DNA of 64,000 nucleotides from Asterella californica (lineage: Eukaryota > Streptophyta > Marchantiopsida > Marchantiales > Aytoniaceae). The DNA lies in contig JAYKYS010000007.1 of NCBI GenBank assembly GCA_036924285.1, positions 19,530,001 to 19,594,000 on the forward strand. The letters run 5' to 3'. Positions within the stretch are counted from its first letter, which is position 1. Every line of letters starts with the position of its first letter. Under the pieces are notes generated by a model that was not told the DNA's origin, did not search any database, and saw only the letters and a program-made list of their open reading frames with translations. Below are positions 46,633 through 57,300 of this stretch, one piece after another. The translations under genes were made by a program, and so were the position numbers.

Positions 46633-47130
46633 AGTAGTGAAATATCCGATGGTAATACTTGTTGGTATCCTCTAACGGCTGATATGGACAACAACTCAAG
46701 ATATCTCTACACCAAGCAAGCCACATGACGCAATGAGATACGTCTCATAATCTCATCTCTGTCCACATACAAGTATCGCTATATTCGAATATCTACTTGC
46801 AATATTGTAGCCAAACCTGTGCGATCTTTCCAAACAGCTCTAGCACACACACACCTTTCTCTGAATATTGAGAGTCTTATCCAACGATGATAATTTAATA
46901 AGGCTAGTAGCATGAACAACCCTCTGTTCCTTTATTGACGATACAAAGGCTTCACTCCAAGCCTACTGCACCAACCGATCAGCGTACTGATGCAACTCTT
47001 CATTCGAACATCCAAGTTAGATGATACTATCGTACTCATGCGAGGCATGTCTCCCACCTCCTCAAAGACCGGAATATCCTCCGCATGGGCATTGCCTTTA
47101 AGAACTCGTCCGGCCAAGTGACGTCCGAAC
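46633..47130. other. unassigned junction sequence
   Basis: Lies between the truncated LTR of copy B and a copia LTR. No gene recognised; a 77-codon minus frame at 46932-47165 has no motif. Confidence 0.35.
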
Positions 47131-47363
47131 TGTTGATATAGTCCTAAGCTCCAGTAGATCAACAATTAATATAAGCCGGAGTGGTTAGGATAATTACGTA
47201 CAGTTAGTTAGAGGACTAACCAACCATTAGGGTTTCGTTTGTACTCTCCTCCACTATATATACATGGAGAGGCGAAGCCTCTCTCATCTCATTCATATTT
47301 TACTTCTTTGTCTATGCGTTCTTTCTTCTTGGAGCGTCTTCTTAGAAGCATCGATCTTTCTAC
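47131..47363 (+). repeat. copia 5' LTR
   Basis: Starts TGTTGATATAGTCC and ends CTTTCTACA. It is 233 bp with a TATATATACA box at about 47257-47266 and matches the 3' LTR at 22805-23026. It is followed at once by a primer-binding site, so this is the 5' end of a copia element, but only about 0.1 kb of interior follows before homology is lost. Confidence 0.88.
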
Positions 47364-47377
47364 ATGGTATCATAGCA
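47364..47377 (+). other. primer-binding site of copia element, initiator tRNA-Met type
   Basis: TGGTATCATAGCAG follows the LTR directly. The first eight bases equal the usual TGGTATCAGAGC complement of plant initiator tRNA-Met, with one mismatch (T for G) after them. A short gag-like start region follows to about 47490. Confidence 0.75.
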
Positions 47378-47744
47378 GTAGAGAGCGTGTGTCCCTTGCT
47401 GATGAGCAAGATGGAGTTTGTGCATGGAGAAGTACAGGAGAGAGCAACTAGAGTTGTGCCAGATGTCGAGCACTATCCTGCTGATGCGTTCTAATGAGGT
47501 GAAATCGTTACTTTCACCACCATAAATTTTGAACGTGATTTTCTCGTATTCTGCTTCGCTTTGCATGACATCAGGTTGAGGCCTGAGAACTTGTTTGCGC
47601 TTCGACAGCAAATCATCCTTGAAGTATTTCTTTAATAAAGAAACATGAAAAGTCGGATGTAATTGTCACTCGGGAGGAAGATCTAACGTATAGACATCTC
47701 ATTAATTCCACATTCATGAGCGCCAAGGTATCATGTCATCGTAG

Positions 47745-47979
47745 TTGTTTTGGCGTCAACCGATCTTGTGTCTCAAAGTACTTGAGCGAAATATTATCAG
47801 AGTACTTGATCAAATGGCGTGGATACCATTTGAAGGAAGCAACTTGGGTGCTAGAGGAAGAGCTAACACATGCAAGCGAAGTATTGGACCTCTTCCAACG
47901 GCGACAAGGACAACAAGATGGAGACATCTCTTGTCAGCGAGGAGAGAAGGAACGACGAACCATACGAGTAGCAACTTGA
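47745..47979 (+). pseudogene. chromodomain remnant of a chromovirus integrase
   Basis: At about 47800-47907 the frame reads EYLIKWRGYHLKEATWVLEEE, then EVLDLFQRR. This is the core of a chromodomain, with the aromatic Tyr and two Trp at the expected spacing. In plant chromoviruses this domain follows the integrase and directs insertion to modified chromatin. The integrase upstream is not recognisable. Possible 3' end signals follow: a purine stretch AAGAGGAGGAACG at about 48110 and long non-coding sequence resembling an LTR. Confidence 0.8.
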
Positions 47980-48129
47980 GGCGACTTGGGCTGATGGACT
48001 ATGTAGCTTTGTCTTGTATTGGAAATAAAGAATTTGTTTCTTGAAATCGTTTAAGTGTATTGGTAGTGCATGACTATGGCTAGTTCTAATCAGATGCCTA
48101 GGATGTTGTCAAGAGGAGGAACGAAACAC

Positions 48130-49620
48130 ACTCAAAGGAAGCGAGCTGGTTTGGATAAGCATCTAAATCAAGACTTAGGTTTGCCGTAGCATTGGCAAAG
48201 CAAGTATGAATTTTCATACTTGTCTTGGGGCTTGAGGTGATCTTGCGTTGCGGTTTTCTAACTGCAAAGTAAACTTAGTCACGCGTCTAAGTCAAATCAG
48301 GTTGCGACCAGAAAGTGAGTTCCGGAGGACCTCGTAAGTATGTGTGAATACTTATAGTTAGCAAGTTAGAGTATTAAGTGTTTAGAAATTGTCAACTAGT
48401 TTTGTTTAGGGTTGGTCAAAAAGGTAAGACCTTCCTCGAGACTACTTGGAGACTCAAGCCAAGAAGGGAATTGCGGGTTAGCTACCAGAATGCTATTCAG
48501 GCGCCAAGGGGTTGGCTACGCATTTTGAACTTGGCGTTAACTTAACGATCATTGTTGATGAGGGCATCAACCTCCAAAGTGGAAGTCAATGTCGTGATCC
48601 TCAGTCTCAAGATCGGAGGCAGATGCAAACAATAGAACCCTAGTGGACTTGCGCTAAGTTGTGAACGATGCGAGTATGACTGAACGGCTTGACCGAGAAG
48701 TCGGAATCAGATGAACCCTAAGTGGTTCTCTGAACCAAGGTTGGAACATTGGGTTATGACATAAGGGCCTACCCCAAGACGACCCCAGACGGACGTTGAC
48801 TTAAGGAGACAAGTCTGAGACATAGGTCTGAGACGTGAGTCCGAGACGTAGACGGACCATGGTTCGAATCTAGGTCTGGACCACAGGTTTCCAAAACACG
48901 GCTAAGTGTTGGAGCTCTAGTGACGTTTTAGGTCGTGGACGGAGCTCCACATCAGATCTCGAGGCGAGGAAGGTATCTTCGGAAAGGTCTCCAGTGATAT
49001 GTAGAACTCCTTGAATTGACCACCGAGTTGAGAATTATGACCGAATCAGGATCGGGTTGTGGTATAACTTTCAGGGACCAAAGAGGAGGGCAGGGCCGCC
49101 GATCCCCAGAAATAAATATGAGGCGGAGCTCGATGCCTGGATGGGCTAGGACGAGTCACCCGACCTCAAGGTTCGACGGACGGACTCTAGGGGCATGAGG
49201 TGATGGCTGGGCCGGTTCCAAGACACGTTCTGGACCAGACTTGGACGTCTAGACTTAGAAATGATGTAAGGGCTGGAGCAAGACTAGGGAACGAGTGGGC
49301 AGGTTAGACCACCATTCGGGAGCCTAGATCCAAACAGACATCACGGGCGATTGAACCGCTAGGTGTGCTGGAGGTACCGTTTAGGACCTCGACTTTATGG
49401 GAAGTCCGCCCCAAGTCATCTTGTGACTTGCTCATGTTTGGGATCGACCTAGGCGGGTCTAGGTCATGACTTAGAGATTACGGAGCTTGATTATTAAAGA
49501 GACGGTCCGACTCCGTTCATGACCAAACAGAGTTAAGATAAGTGATGCATAGATGCTAACTTGTGATTGTGGTTTGCAGGTTAGCGATGTGAAGTTCGTG
49601 ACCTACTGAGCAAGGACTTC
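48130..49620 (+). repeat. probable chromovirus LTR or 3' non-coding region
   Basis: Follows the chromodomain remnant and a purine tract. It has no long open frame and is rich in AAGTC/GTC and CTAGG motifs. About 48590-49100 is repeated in inverse orientation at about 53825-54310 (landmarks GGAGCTC...ACGTTTTAGGTCGTGG and GAACCAAGGTTGGAAC), so it is a dispersed repeat. Exact ends could not be set. Confidence 0.5.
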
Positions 49621-49917
49621 CGCTGACGCAACAAGACGGTAGGTGTGCAAAAATAGTCCCTATCACCAATCTATCGAGGTTTCCTCGAGGCAGGTTAAGT
49701 GTATACACACAAAACTGTCACTTACACATACATACTCGTCTCGCACCTCACTCTCTGTAATGCTTCGTTCTTCGAAGTGCTCTCCTGACCTCGCTCTAGC
49801 GACACGTCACCCGACAATACCTTCGATCCACAGTCCAACAATCCCTTCAGGTGCCGACCCCTCTTGCCTTCCCTTGTCCTTCCTCCACTCGCTCCATCGT
49901 GTGATCATTGTACCACC
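49621..49917. other. unassigned sequence
   Basis: Short stretch between the probable chromovirus LTR and family R copy 2. The frame at 49643-50065 has no motif. Confidence 0.3.
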
Positions 49918-52279
49918 GCTGTGTAGAGGTATGTGGATTGACAAGGTTGGATCTAGATCTGAATGTTTTCACTCAAATGTTTCACGATCTACTCTTCTAG
50001 CCCGAGTGACCTTGTATCCGCTCGGCTCGAGTTTAAAGCTTACTACGATCCAAGGTTACGTATAGGTTGCATAAACTTGTGTTACAAACATATCTTTTGT
50101 ACTCTATCTAAAAATATTCAGCTCTGTACTATCTAACTGAAGTTATTCCTCTATATCACTGGAAGCATGACTTCTGAAATAGCTCCCCAGCGACGCTAAC
50201 TGCCCATCAATCCAACTATCATAACTTCATAGTACAACCAGAAGATGCTATAAGATCACTCAATCAACTTGATAGAGTATCGATACAACTTGCTATACAC
50301 CCTGACATATCAAGCATTCCAGCAAGGTAAAGCATGCGTGCTTCAAGGCACTACTCAGATCTCAATATAGCACCAACAGCGGTAATACCTGGCAGCTCCG
50401 AGAACCCAAACAGCGGCTTAAGATTCATGACGACTCCGTTCTCCTTCATCACCAAGAGCTGAATTCAGCCTCACATCCTCCAATGTCGAGTTGTATGCAG
50501 GCATGGCAGTTTCAGCAACAAAATCCTCTCCAAATTGCTCGAAAATGACCAAAATGACAATAGATGATACCGAAAAAACCCAAAATTGCTAATAACAGAA
50601 GTATCTTCGAACTTTGAGACCTCAGTCCTCCCAAACCAGTCGACCAATGATGATCAAACTTCACAGGAAGCTTGATTGGACCCTTCACTCCTACCTTGAA
50701 TAATTTTCAGGTCGAAATCTTAAACCAATTTTCAGATATGGATCAAACCGTAATCTGTGCTAACTTCAGAGCTTTACAGACCCAGGTACATTTGATCCAA
50801 GATTCTGAACAAACTACTCGACCATTTGAGGTGAAACTTCTCAAGTATCTTACTGATAAGACATGTTTCAGTCTTGGAAAGTTTCACTCAGAAATTCAAC
50901 TCAGAATTTAAGCAATAGCAATCTACCCATGACTATCACAGTTCGCTGTTCCCGTCTTATCACGTCTGCACTTCTCAACTTCAATCGGTCGGTTCAGAAT
51001 CCAAATCGATCAAGAAACTGATGAAATTGATATCAAAACGACCAGCACGTCGTCAGCTCTCCAACCCAATAGACAGCTCCTCAAAACTCCTCGCGAGTCT
51101 CTCGGAACAACCAGAAACGTAGCAGTAGGTATGAATTTCACCCCCTCCACTCAATCGATCATAACGCGTTCATACTTCCATCAAATCGACCGATTCTTCA
51201 GCCCATATTGTAGCCCCGGTCGAGAGCTCTCCAACCATACCCTTCGTTTTGCGAATGGATCTCCGAAGCCTCCAGAAATCACAGAAACGTCGCGAGGATC
51301 AGCTAGAACACCATTGGTCCAAAAGTGGACCAATAAGAGCAAAAAGAGCTTTACTTTTTGTCTTTTCTCCTCTTAATTTTTCCCTTAGAACGAATTTTTA
51401 CTCCCAAGGAGACATAAGACATCAACAAGACTCTAAGACCTCAGAAAATCCTTCATATGTGTCGATGGATTCTTCGCGGTCCGTAACTACACAGAAGCGC
51501 TCAACCAGAATGAAATCTGTGAGTCGCATGCTAATACAACGTCAATATTATAACCTGGAAACGTTCTACAATAAAAGGTACGACAAAAAGAAATGGTGAA
51601 GCTATCACTCGATTGTAATATTCTTGCCCGAAGTTTCTCACGATCCAAGCCCCATGATTGATCTTCGGTCTGCAATGACACCAGACATCGACCCAAAGGT
51701 TGAAAGGAACGTTCGATGGATAGTTGAGATCCATTGTTCCTCACAACAAAATGTACACCGTCATATCCCAAGTCTCTCCGTATGTAACAATCGGAAGGAT
51801 CACCGGAAGCTATAACTCCATCATTCTTCCCATGAATTCATCGCCAAAGTATGCAACTAACCACTTTCGAAAGTGATCGCAGTGGATGCAATGAAGCTTG
51901 ATGTGAAACGGATTCGGGAAAGAAAGATCCGGAACCGGTAACACACCTCCGTCCATAACCACCACTCCTATAGTTCTTCACTCCTCCATGCAGACCACCG
52001 AGAACCCTCACGAAACACCCGCTGAGAAAGAATGTCGTATGAACCTTCGACCCATCATTTTATACACAATGCGGCGACAAGGACCACTGAAGTGAACACG
52101 CACAGATCGATAACTTGGCACGTTCCTCTATCGTGCGATCACTTAAACTGATAATCACAAACGTGGCGCTCATCACACCATTCGGCGAGTTACGCGATAC
52201 GGTTCACGAAACACAGAAAAGAAAGCAACATAGGTTACATCGGAATTTCACACAGGAGCCGAACCACAACACGACAACG
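49918..52279 (-). repeat. family R, copy 2: 2.3 kb LTR-like direct repeat
   Basis: Same-orientation partner of 37161-39478 and the better preserved of the two. On the minus strand it starts TGTCGTGTTGTGG, has GTGTATAAAATG at about 52053-52064 and a coding-like region at about 51960-51531, and ends CTCTACACA. The coding-like region reads NPFHIKLHCIHCDHF, VTYGETWDMTVYILL, then MDLNYPSNVPFNLWV and WIVRNFGQEYYNRVIASP, ending ...ILTLY and TAG. It has stops at a TAG and a TGA between these parts. Function is unknown. Confidence 0.75.
51531..51734 (-). pseudogene. family R core frame, copy 2 (67 codons)
   Basis: An open frame from ATG (51734-51732) to TAG (51533-51531) gives 67 residues with a hydrophobic C-terminal third (FLFVVPFIVERFQVIILTLY). 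The frame of the diverged copy 3 at 57094-57297 has the same start, the same length and the same end (LTLY, then stop), with about 40% of positions shared. Upstream, in the same register, lies more protein-like sequence interrupted by TGA. It may be a domain of a longer lost protein. No family recognised. Confidence 0.5.
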
Positions 52280-52577
52280 TGACAGCATGTTAGATCGAGA
52301 GGGGTAGCGATTGGTTGTCTTTTTCTACTTCCTCCTCCCTTCTTGGTTTCCATGGAAACGGAGGCATCGTTGTTCTCTATTTCTGCTCTTTGGGTTCCGT
52401 TGTAAGGATGGACGCTTCCACTTTCACTTCCGGTCCTTCTTGTCCCTCGAGCTTTCCGTCCTCCTTGTGCACGCTTTGAGGTGACGGTTCACCTTCCAAA
52501 TACTCCCGAACTTCATGTTCCGTCACGCGAGGTGACGCTTCACCTCTTACGTCCGTACGATACTTCGGGTGCCGTGC
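52280..52577. other. unassigned GC-richer sequence
   Basis: Sequence with several CTTCCGT/TCACGCGAGGTGACG-type motifs; GAGGTGACG and its near copy recur at about 52479 and 52529. No gene. Confidence 0.35.
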
Positions 52578-53485
52578 TGTAACCCCTCCGCGGTCCTATC
52601 GATCAACTACCCCCCAATCTCTCAACCTCCATGATATTCATCGATTAATCTGCAACATGTCGGACCTGTCTCTCACCCAGGGGTCACCTCTGATGACTTT
52701 GAGGGAAGCACACCATGAAGTTGAAGAGAAAAATGCTAAGTTCAATCATTCACTCACCTATACTCATCAACTAAAAATTCTCCATAAACTCATCAACTAA
52801 AATCCTCCATTCTAACGACGTCTCTTGAGTTCTCACTAAAATATCACATTCTCTCTATATTACTCTCAAGTTGTCATTACGACGATGTGAAAACAAGGAT
52901 GAGAAGCTCTTCTCTACTCCTCTATTTATACATTCTAGGTTTTTACCTTGGTACTCTCCGGTAACCAGCCGTAACTATTTTTATCCAGTTTTACTAAGAT
53001 ATTACTTAAGGTAAAAGCATTAATCACATGGGCTTCTTATCTTTTCACATGGGCTTATTCCTTCAAAGTCAACAACTTCTAGAAGGATTCTGAAATATTC
53101 TCAAAGAATCTCAAATTTCCACCCCCTCTACACTAAGACCCACTAAAAAGAAAACATGTGGAATCTCTTCTTGTTTTTAATGCCCACAAAGTCCACAACT
53201 TTAATCCCACCACTAATATCAAGTCAAAAAAGAGATAAGGGATACTTTCCACCTCCTTTCTATCTTTTAGACAAGATGATAAGATATTAGTGCTCACTCT
53301 TTAAGAAATATCTGAATTCTGCCAAAAGTACGGCTGAGGTTTAACCATAACTAATTTTAGCTAGTCAAGACTAACTTCAATACCTCCTTAAAGTACTTGG
53401 GCAGCAAATAAACATTATCCACACTTAGTTATAACTAAACACCTTACTAATAGACAACTTCCTATGTGTAACATAGGTCGTTACA
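52578..53485 (-). repeat. solo LTR of the element Y family
   Basis: The reverse complement matches the 914-bp LTR of element Y end to end (TGTAA at 53485 inward, TTACA at 52578), with scattered substitutions. No internal element sequence is present on either side. GTGC occurs directly before (52574-52577) and after (53486-53489), a 4-bp target duplication. It most likely arose by recombination between the two LTRs of an older insertion. Confidence 0.92.
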
Positions 53486-53489
53486 GTGC

Positions 53490-54310
53490 GTGGAGTTCCC
53501 AGTCCACGTACTTGGTCTGTACTTGCGAGTACGGGCAACCTTTCGCCTCCCTCCTGCATAGGTTCGCATGTGGGGCTTGAAGAGAAAATGTGGCTTCTAC
53601 AAAACTCCCTTAAGCTATGCTTCGGAGTTAATCAAACTGCTACTATAAATTCCTACTTGCCGGTCAGTGCTTACTAAGCTTCCATGTTTCCACCTCTCGA
53701 GATTTGTCGATCTAATCACTGTCGTCCTATTGTACAATGATCAACCCACATTGTTAGTGTTTGTTTCTAACTGCTTACCTAATTACCATTGATACAAAAC
53801 CCGTGATTCAAGCTTCTCGACCTCCGAACATCTGGGTCTTTTGACGTCCATACGCCGGACCCGTTCAGGCTGACCTCGGTACTTATTACAACTTCTAGGG
53901 ATCGGCAGCCTCGCTCTCCTCTTTGGTCCTTGAAAATTAAACCACAATCCGATCACGGAGCTCCATCCACGACCTAAAATGTCGCTGGAGCTCCAACACT
54001 TAAGATTTTTTTGAGAAATCGTGGTCTAGCGTCAGACTTGGACCATGTGGTTTGGACTAGCGTCAAGATTCACATCTCAGACGTATGTTTCGGTCCGTTT
54101 CCAGACTTGCCCCTTTAAGTCAGCGTTCGTCTGAGGTAGTCTTGGGGTACGCCCTTATGTCCTAACGTTCCAACCTTGGTTTGATGAACCACTTAGGATT
54201 CATCTGTTCTCGACTTCCTAGCCAAGTCATTAAGTCCTACTCGTAGCGTTCACAACCTAACGCAAGTCCTCTAGGGTTTTGTTGTTCGCATCTGCACCTG
54301 ACCTTGAGAC
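53490..54310 (-). repeat. inverted copy of the probable chromovirus LTR, plus flank
   Basis: About 53825-54310 is the diverged reverse complement of about 48590-49100. Landmarks are GGAGCTCCATCCACGACCTAAAA near 53960, CCAACCTTGGTTTGATGAACC near 54170 and CCTCTAGGGTTTTGTTGTTCGC near 54268. 53490-53825 probably belongs to the same element, into which the solo LTR inserted. Confidence 0.6.
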
Positions 54311-55979
54311 TGAGAATGGTGATAATCTGATAGATTGGATAGTGAGAGCACTAGGATCTCATCGAGTTGGTCCAAGGTCTTGCCGTATCTCTTTACAGCT
54401 AGGTGCCTCGTGTATTCTCAGACCAAACTTCACGCTCTACTACAGCGTGACGAAGTCAAGTTCATGTGAGTTGACGAGGAAAGAACGACGAGTGGAGTAT
54501 TCAACTTTTCTTTGAGATAGAGTGAAGAAATTTGAAGTGAAATTAATGGCTTCGGGGAGACTTGTAATTGCTACTTGCTAAAAACAAATGTCATTTGGTA
54601 TCTCAGTTGTTTCATTTGGGCGTCTACATTGTTCTTCTAAACATCACGTTTGTATTCGTTGATTGTTGTCGACTGTCGATCACTTGACGATGACCTTTCA
54701 TAAAAAGATGATGGAGATGTTCAATGCCGCTGATAATGATGAAGCGCATCATCAGGAATTTGCTTTGAACGAGGACATTCTCAACATAGATAACCAAACG
54801 AGCACTGATTAACACTTTCATTGCAGCTCAACCGAACGAGGGTACACTCCATCTCTTAATCTTAACCTTGACGACCATGTGTTATTCAATGAGCTTATTC
54901 CAGAAGAACATGAGTTTAGTGGACCAATTACAGCCTAGCCAAATACGAATGATAAGATCTAGAGGATCTGAATGGATTCTACCAACACCTGAAGCGGATA
55001 CGAGCTCCCAACTTGGGATCTCCCTAGCCAAGTAATCCTCCGACCCATAGTTCATGTTGTACATGACAACCATGGCAAGTGGTTCATTTAATCAGGGCTA
55101 AATATTTAGAAGCAAAACAAACAAAGAGCCAATACCGATCTAGCGAGCATGTCCAACCTAGCATTGAGAATGTCCAAACTCCAAGCTTTTTTGTGGTCGA
55201 AGGGAGTAAAAGCTGATGCAATCCAGATAAAAAGTAAATGACGGAGTGTGTTAGATGCATACAACAAAATCCTTTATCATAATAGGGCCTCATGCAATGC
55301 ACCGTATACTACAGTGGACTTGAACAAGCGGAAAGCCAAAAAGCTATCATTGAATTTCAACATGCAATTGTATTCACTTATAGACTGTTGGCTAGAGTCC
55401 AAATCGAGAACTACACCCCTTTGCATGACAAAGACTTTATCTCCAAGTTGAAGATCATCTCTTGAAGGTGAATCATTAACCTTACGTCCGAAATTCAAAA
55501 TTCCAACAGTTTCTCTCATGCTGAAGCTCTCAATAGACATAAGACCAAGAAGAGCACGAGAGAAACTAGTATAATATGTTTCAGTTTGAATCAAGCTCTA
55601 TGCAGCTTTGGAAAGAACATAGTTGAAGTAGAGAGTCGAAATAGTCTCTAAAACAAACTACAACTTACATGTCTTGGCTGTACTTGTTACTTACTGTCTT
55701 AGTGTCAGTAGTAAAATGTCTTTTGATGCTGTTTGGTTGTGCAATCAGTTAGTATGTAAACTACGCGTATAAATATATTTTGCACATATTTGTATAGTTT
55801 GTGAAGTAATGAGGTGAAAAACCTTGCTTACATGAGCTTAGAATGCTCTGATTTTTGCTAGAGGTCTCCAAGATGTGCAAAAGGACAAGGTTGAATCCTC
55901 TAAATTCTTATTGATTCATCAAAAAGTAGAGATAATTTGTCATATACCTAAGAGAGCGCTTCGGGAAGAACGGGGCACT
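54311..55979. other. unassigned sequence with possible coding remnants
   Basis: Minus-strand frames at 55594-55277 and 55073-54882 have plausible protein composition (DDLQLGDKVFVMQRG, then FRLFKSTVVYGALHEAL; SEDYLAREIPSWELV). I recognise no family and they are separated by stops. They may belong to one decayed gene or mobile element. Confidence 0.3.
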
Positions 55980-57300
55980 TTTACGAGAAATTTGAGAGAT
56001 CTGAAGATATGGGCGGAGGGCTCTCGGTGGGAGAAGCAACCTTAGCCCAAATTTTGATCGAATTGGAGGTCTAGAGCATGAGTTATGATCATCTTAAGTT
56101 GTGGAATGAGAGAAATACATAGCTTTCTCTACAGAGTAAAAGATTGGTGAGATTGAGTGAGTGCGCCGTCAAATTAGAACTAAATTTATCATTTTTTGAA
56201 ATATCATTTTTTGGAAATTTGACTTGTAAGTAGAAATCTTAGTATTTTACCTACGTGGCAAGTTTGAGAGAAGACTGAGCTTTAGATCTGAACCTATAAT
56301 GTGTGAAACTTCGCTGCTTTTTCTGTCAGTTGTATCTGACAACGATATCTATAACTGACAGTGGTATCTGTATCCGATAACGGTATCTGCTGTATTGCTT
56401 TGGAGGGGGGATTTACTAGGCATAGAAAGGACTATAGCGATCTACGTTATGATCGCGTCATGTGATTGTCAGTTTCACACTCAACGTGACAAAGTGTGAT
56501 TCTTGACTTCTAAAGATGACTACTTGTCTAACCTAGTAACTAGTGATAATTGTGCATGCACTAGAACCGTCCACCGAAATAATCTACACGAGGATGAGTA
56601 AGATGACATCAAACATGCGATGTGCATGTATGTCATCTCATCGGTATGTGTGTTTTTTGTTGATCGGTTAATGAATTTGCACCTATCCTTGTTTTGTGTT
56701 CGTTAACTTTAAAGCTAAAGAGAGTGCTTGTGAGAGGGCATTCGATCTTAAGAGATTCAAGTGATTACTTGTAGACATACATCGTAGTGATCTTATATGT
56801 ATGAATCTGTGTTAGTATCGGTACTTTATGATCTCTTTGTTGTGTAGACTGAGTGAGCGTGTCGTGAGAGATGGACCAAGGGCTCTACCTACCGCTAAGA
56901 TTTTCACTCCAAAATCCTTTTCAGATCAAACTGATATATCTTGAGCGAGTTCATTTTCAACAATTTCTAATAGGATCCTTTGGGCATAATTTTACCACGC
57001 AAGTTATGCTCTCACCTGTCACTGTGATCTTATCTGTTGTCACTTATGGCCAAGAATGAGCTCTTATTATTTTTAATCCTCATCTAACAAGAAATGGATA
57101 TAAATCAGCTCCCGCCGATAAACTTTAACACTGAGTGCGAAATAAGATACATTTGCCGAACCAAAACCATGTACCAAGCCCTAGTGGTGAGGAACTTCAG
57201 AGAGGAATACTACCGAGAAATTATGTCATCACATATTCCGTTTGTTGTACCCTTGATCATCCAACGTTTCCATGTGATTATCTTGACCCTTTACTGAGAG
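55980..57300 (+). pseudogene. family R, copy 3 (strongly diverged)
   Basis: On the plus strand, 56871-57059 encodes NPFQIKLIYLERVHF and ILSVVTYGQE, matching NPFHIKLHCIHCDHF and ILPIVTYGET of copy 2. 57094-57297 encodes the 67-residue core (MDIN start, VVRNFREEYYREIMSS, FHVIILTLY end). The first frame ends in TGA where copy 2 has the codon after VTYGET. A 1-base shift separates the two parts. 55980-56200 has CTCTCGG...GATCGAATTGGAGG...GAGTTATGATC motifs also found in other family R copies, but that relation is weak and its position is not collinear. Confidence 0.55.

Noticed and set aside
51487..51771. A 94-codon minus-strand frame in family R copy 2 as the true coding frame
   Set aside because: The equivalent frame is closed by several stops in the diverged copy 3, whereas the 67-codon frame at 51531-51734 is kept there.
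52578..53485. A second full-length copy of element Y
   Set aside because: No internal sequence on either side and a target duplication directly at both LTR ends; it is a solo LTR.
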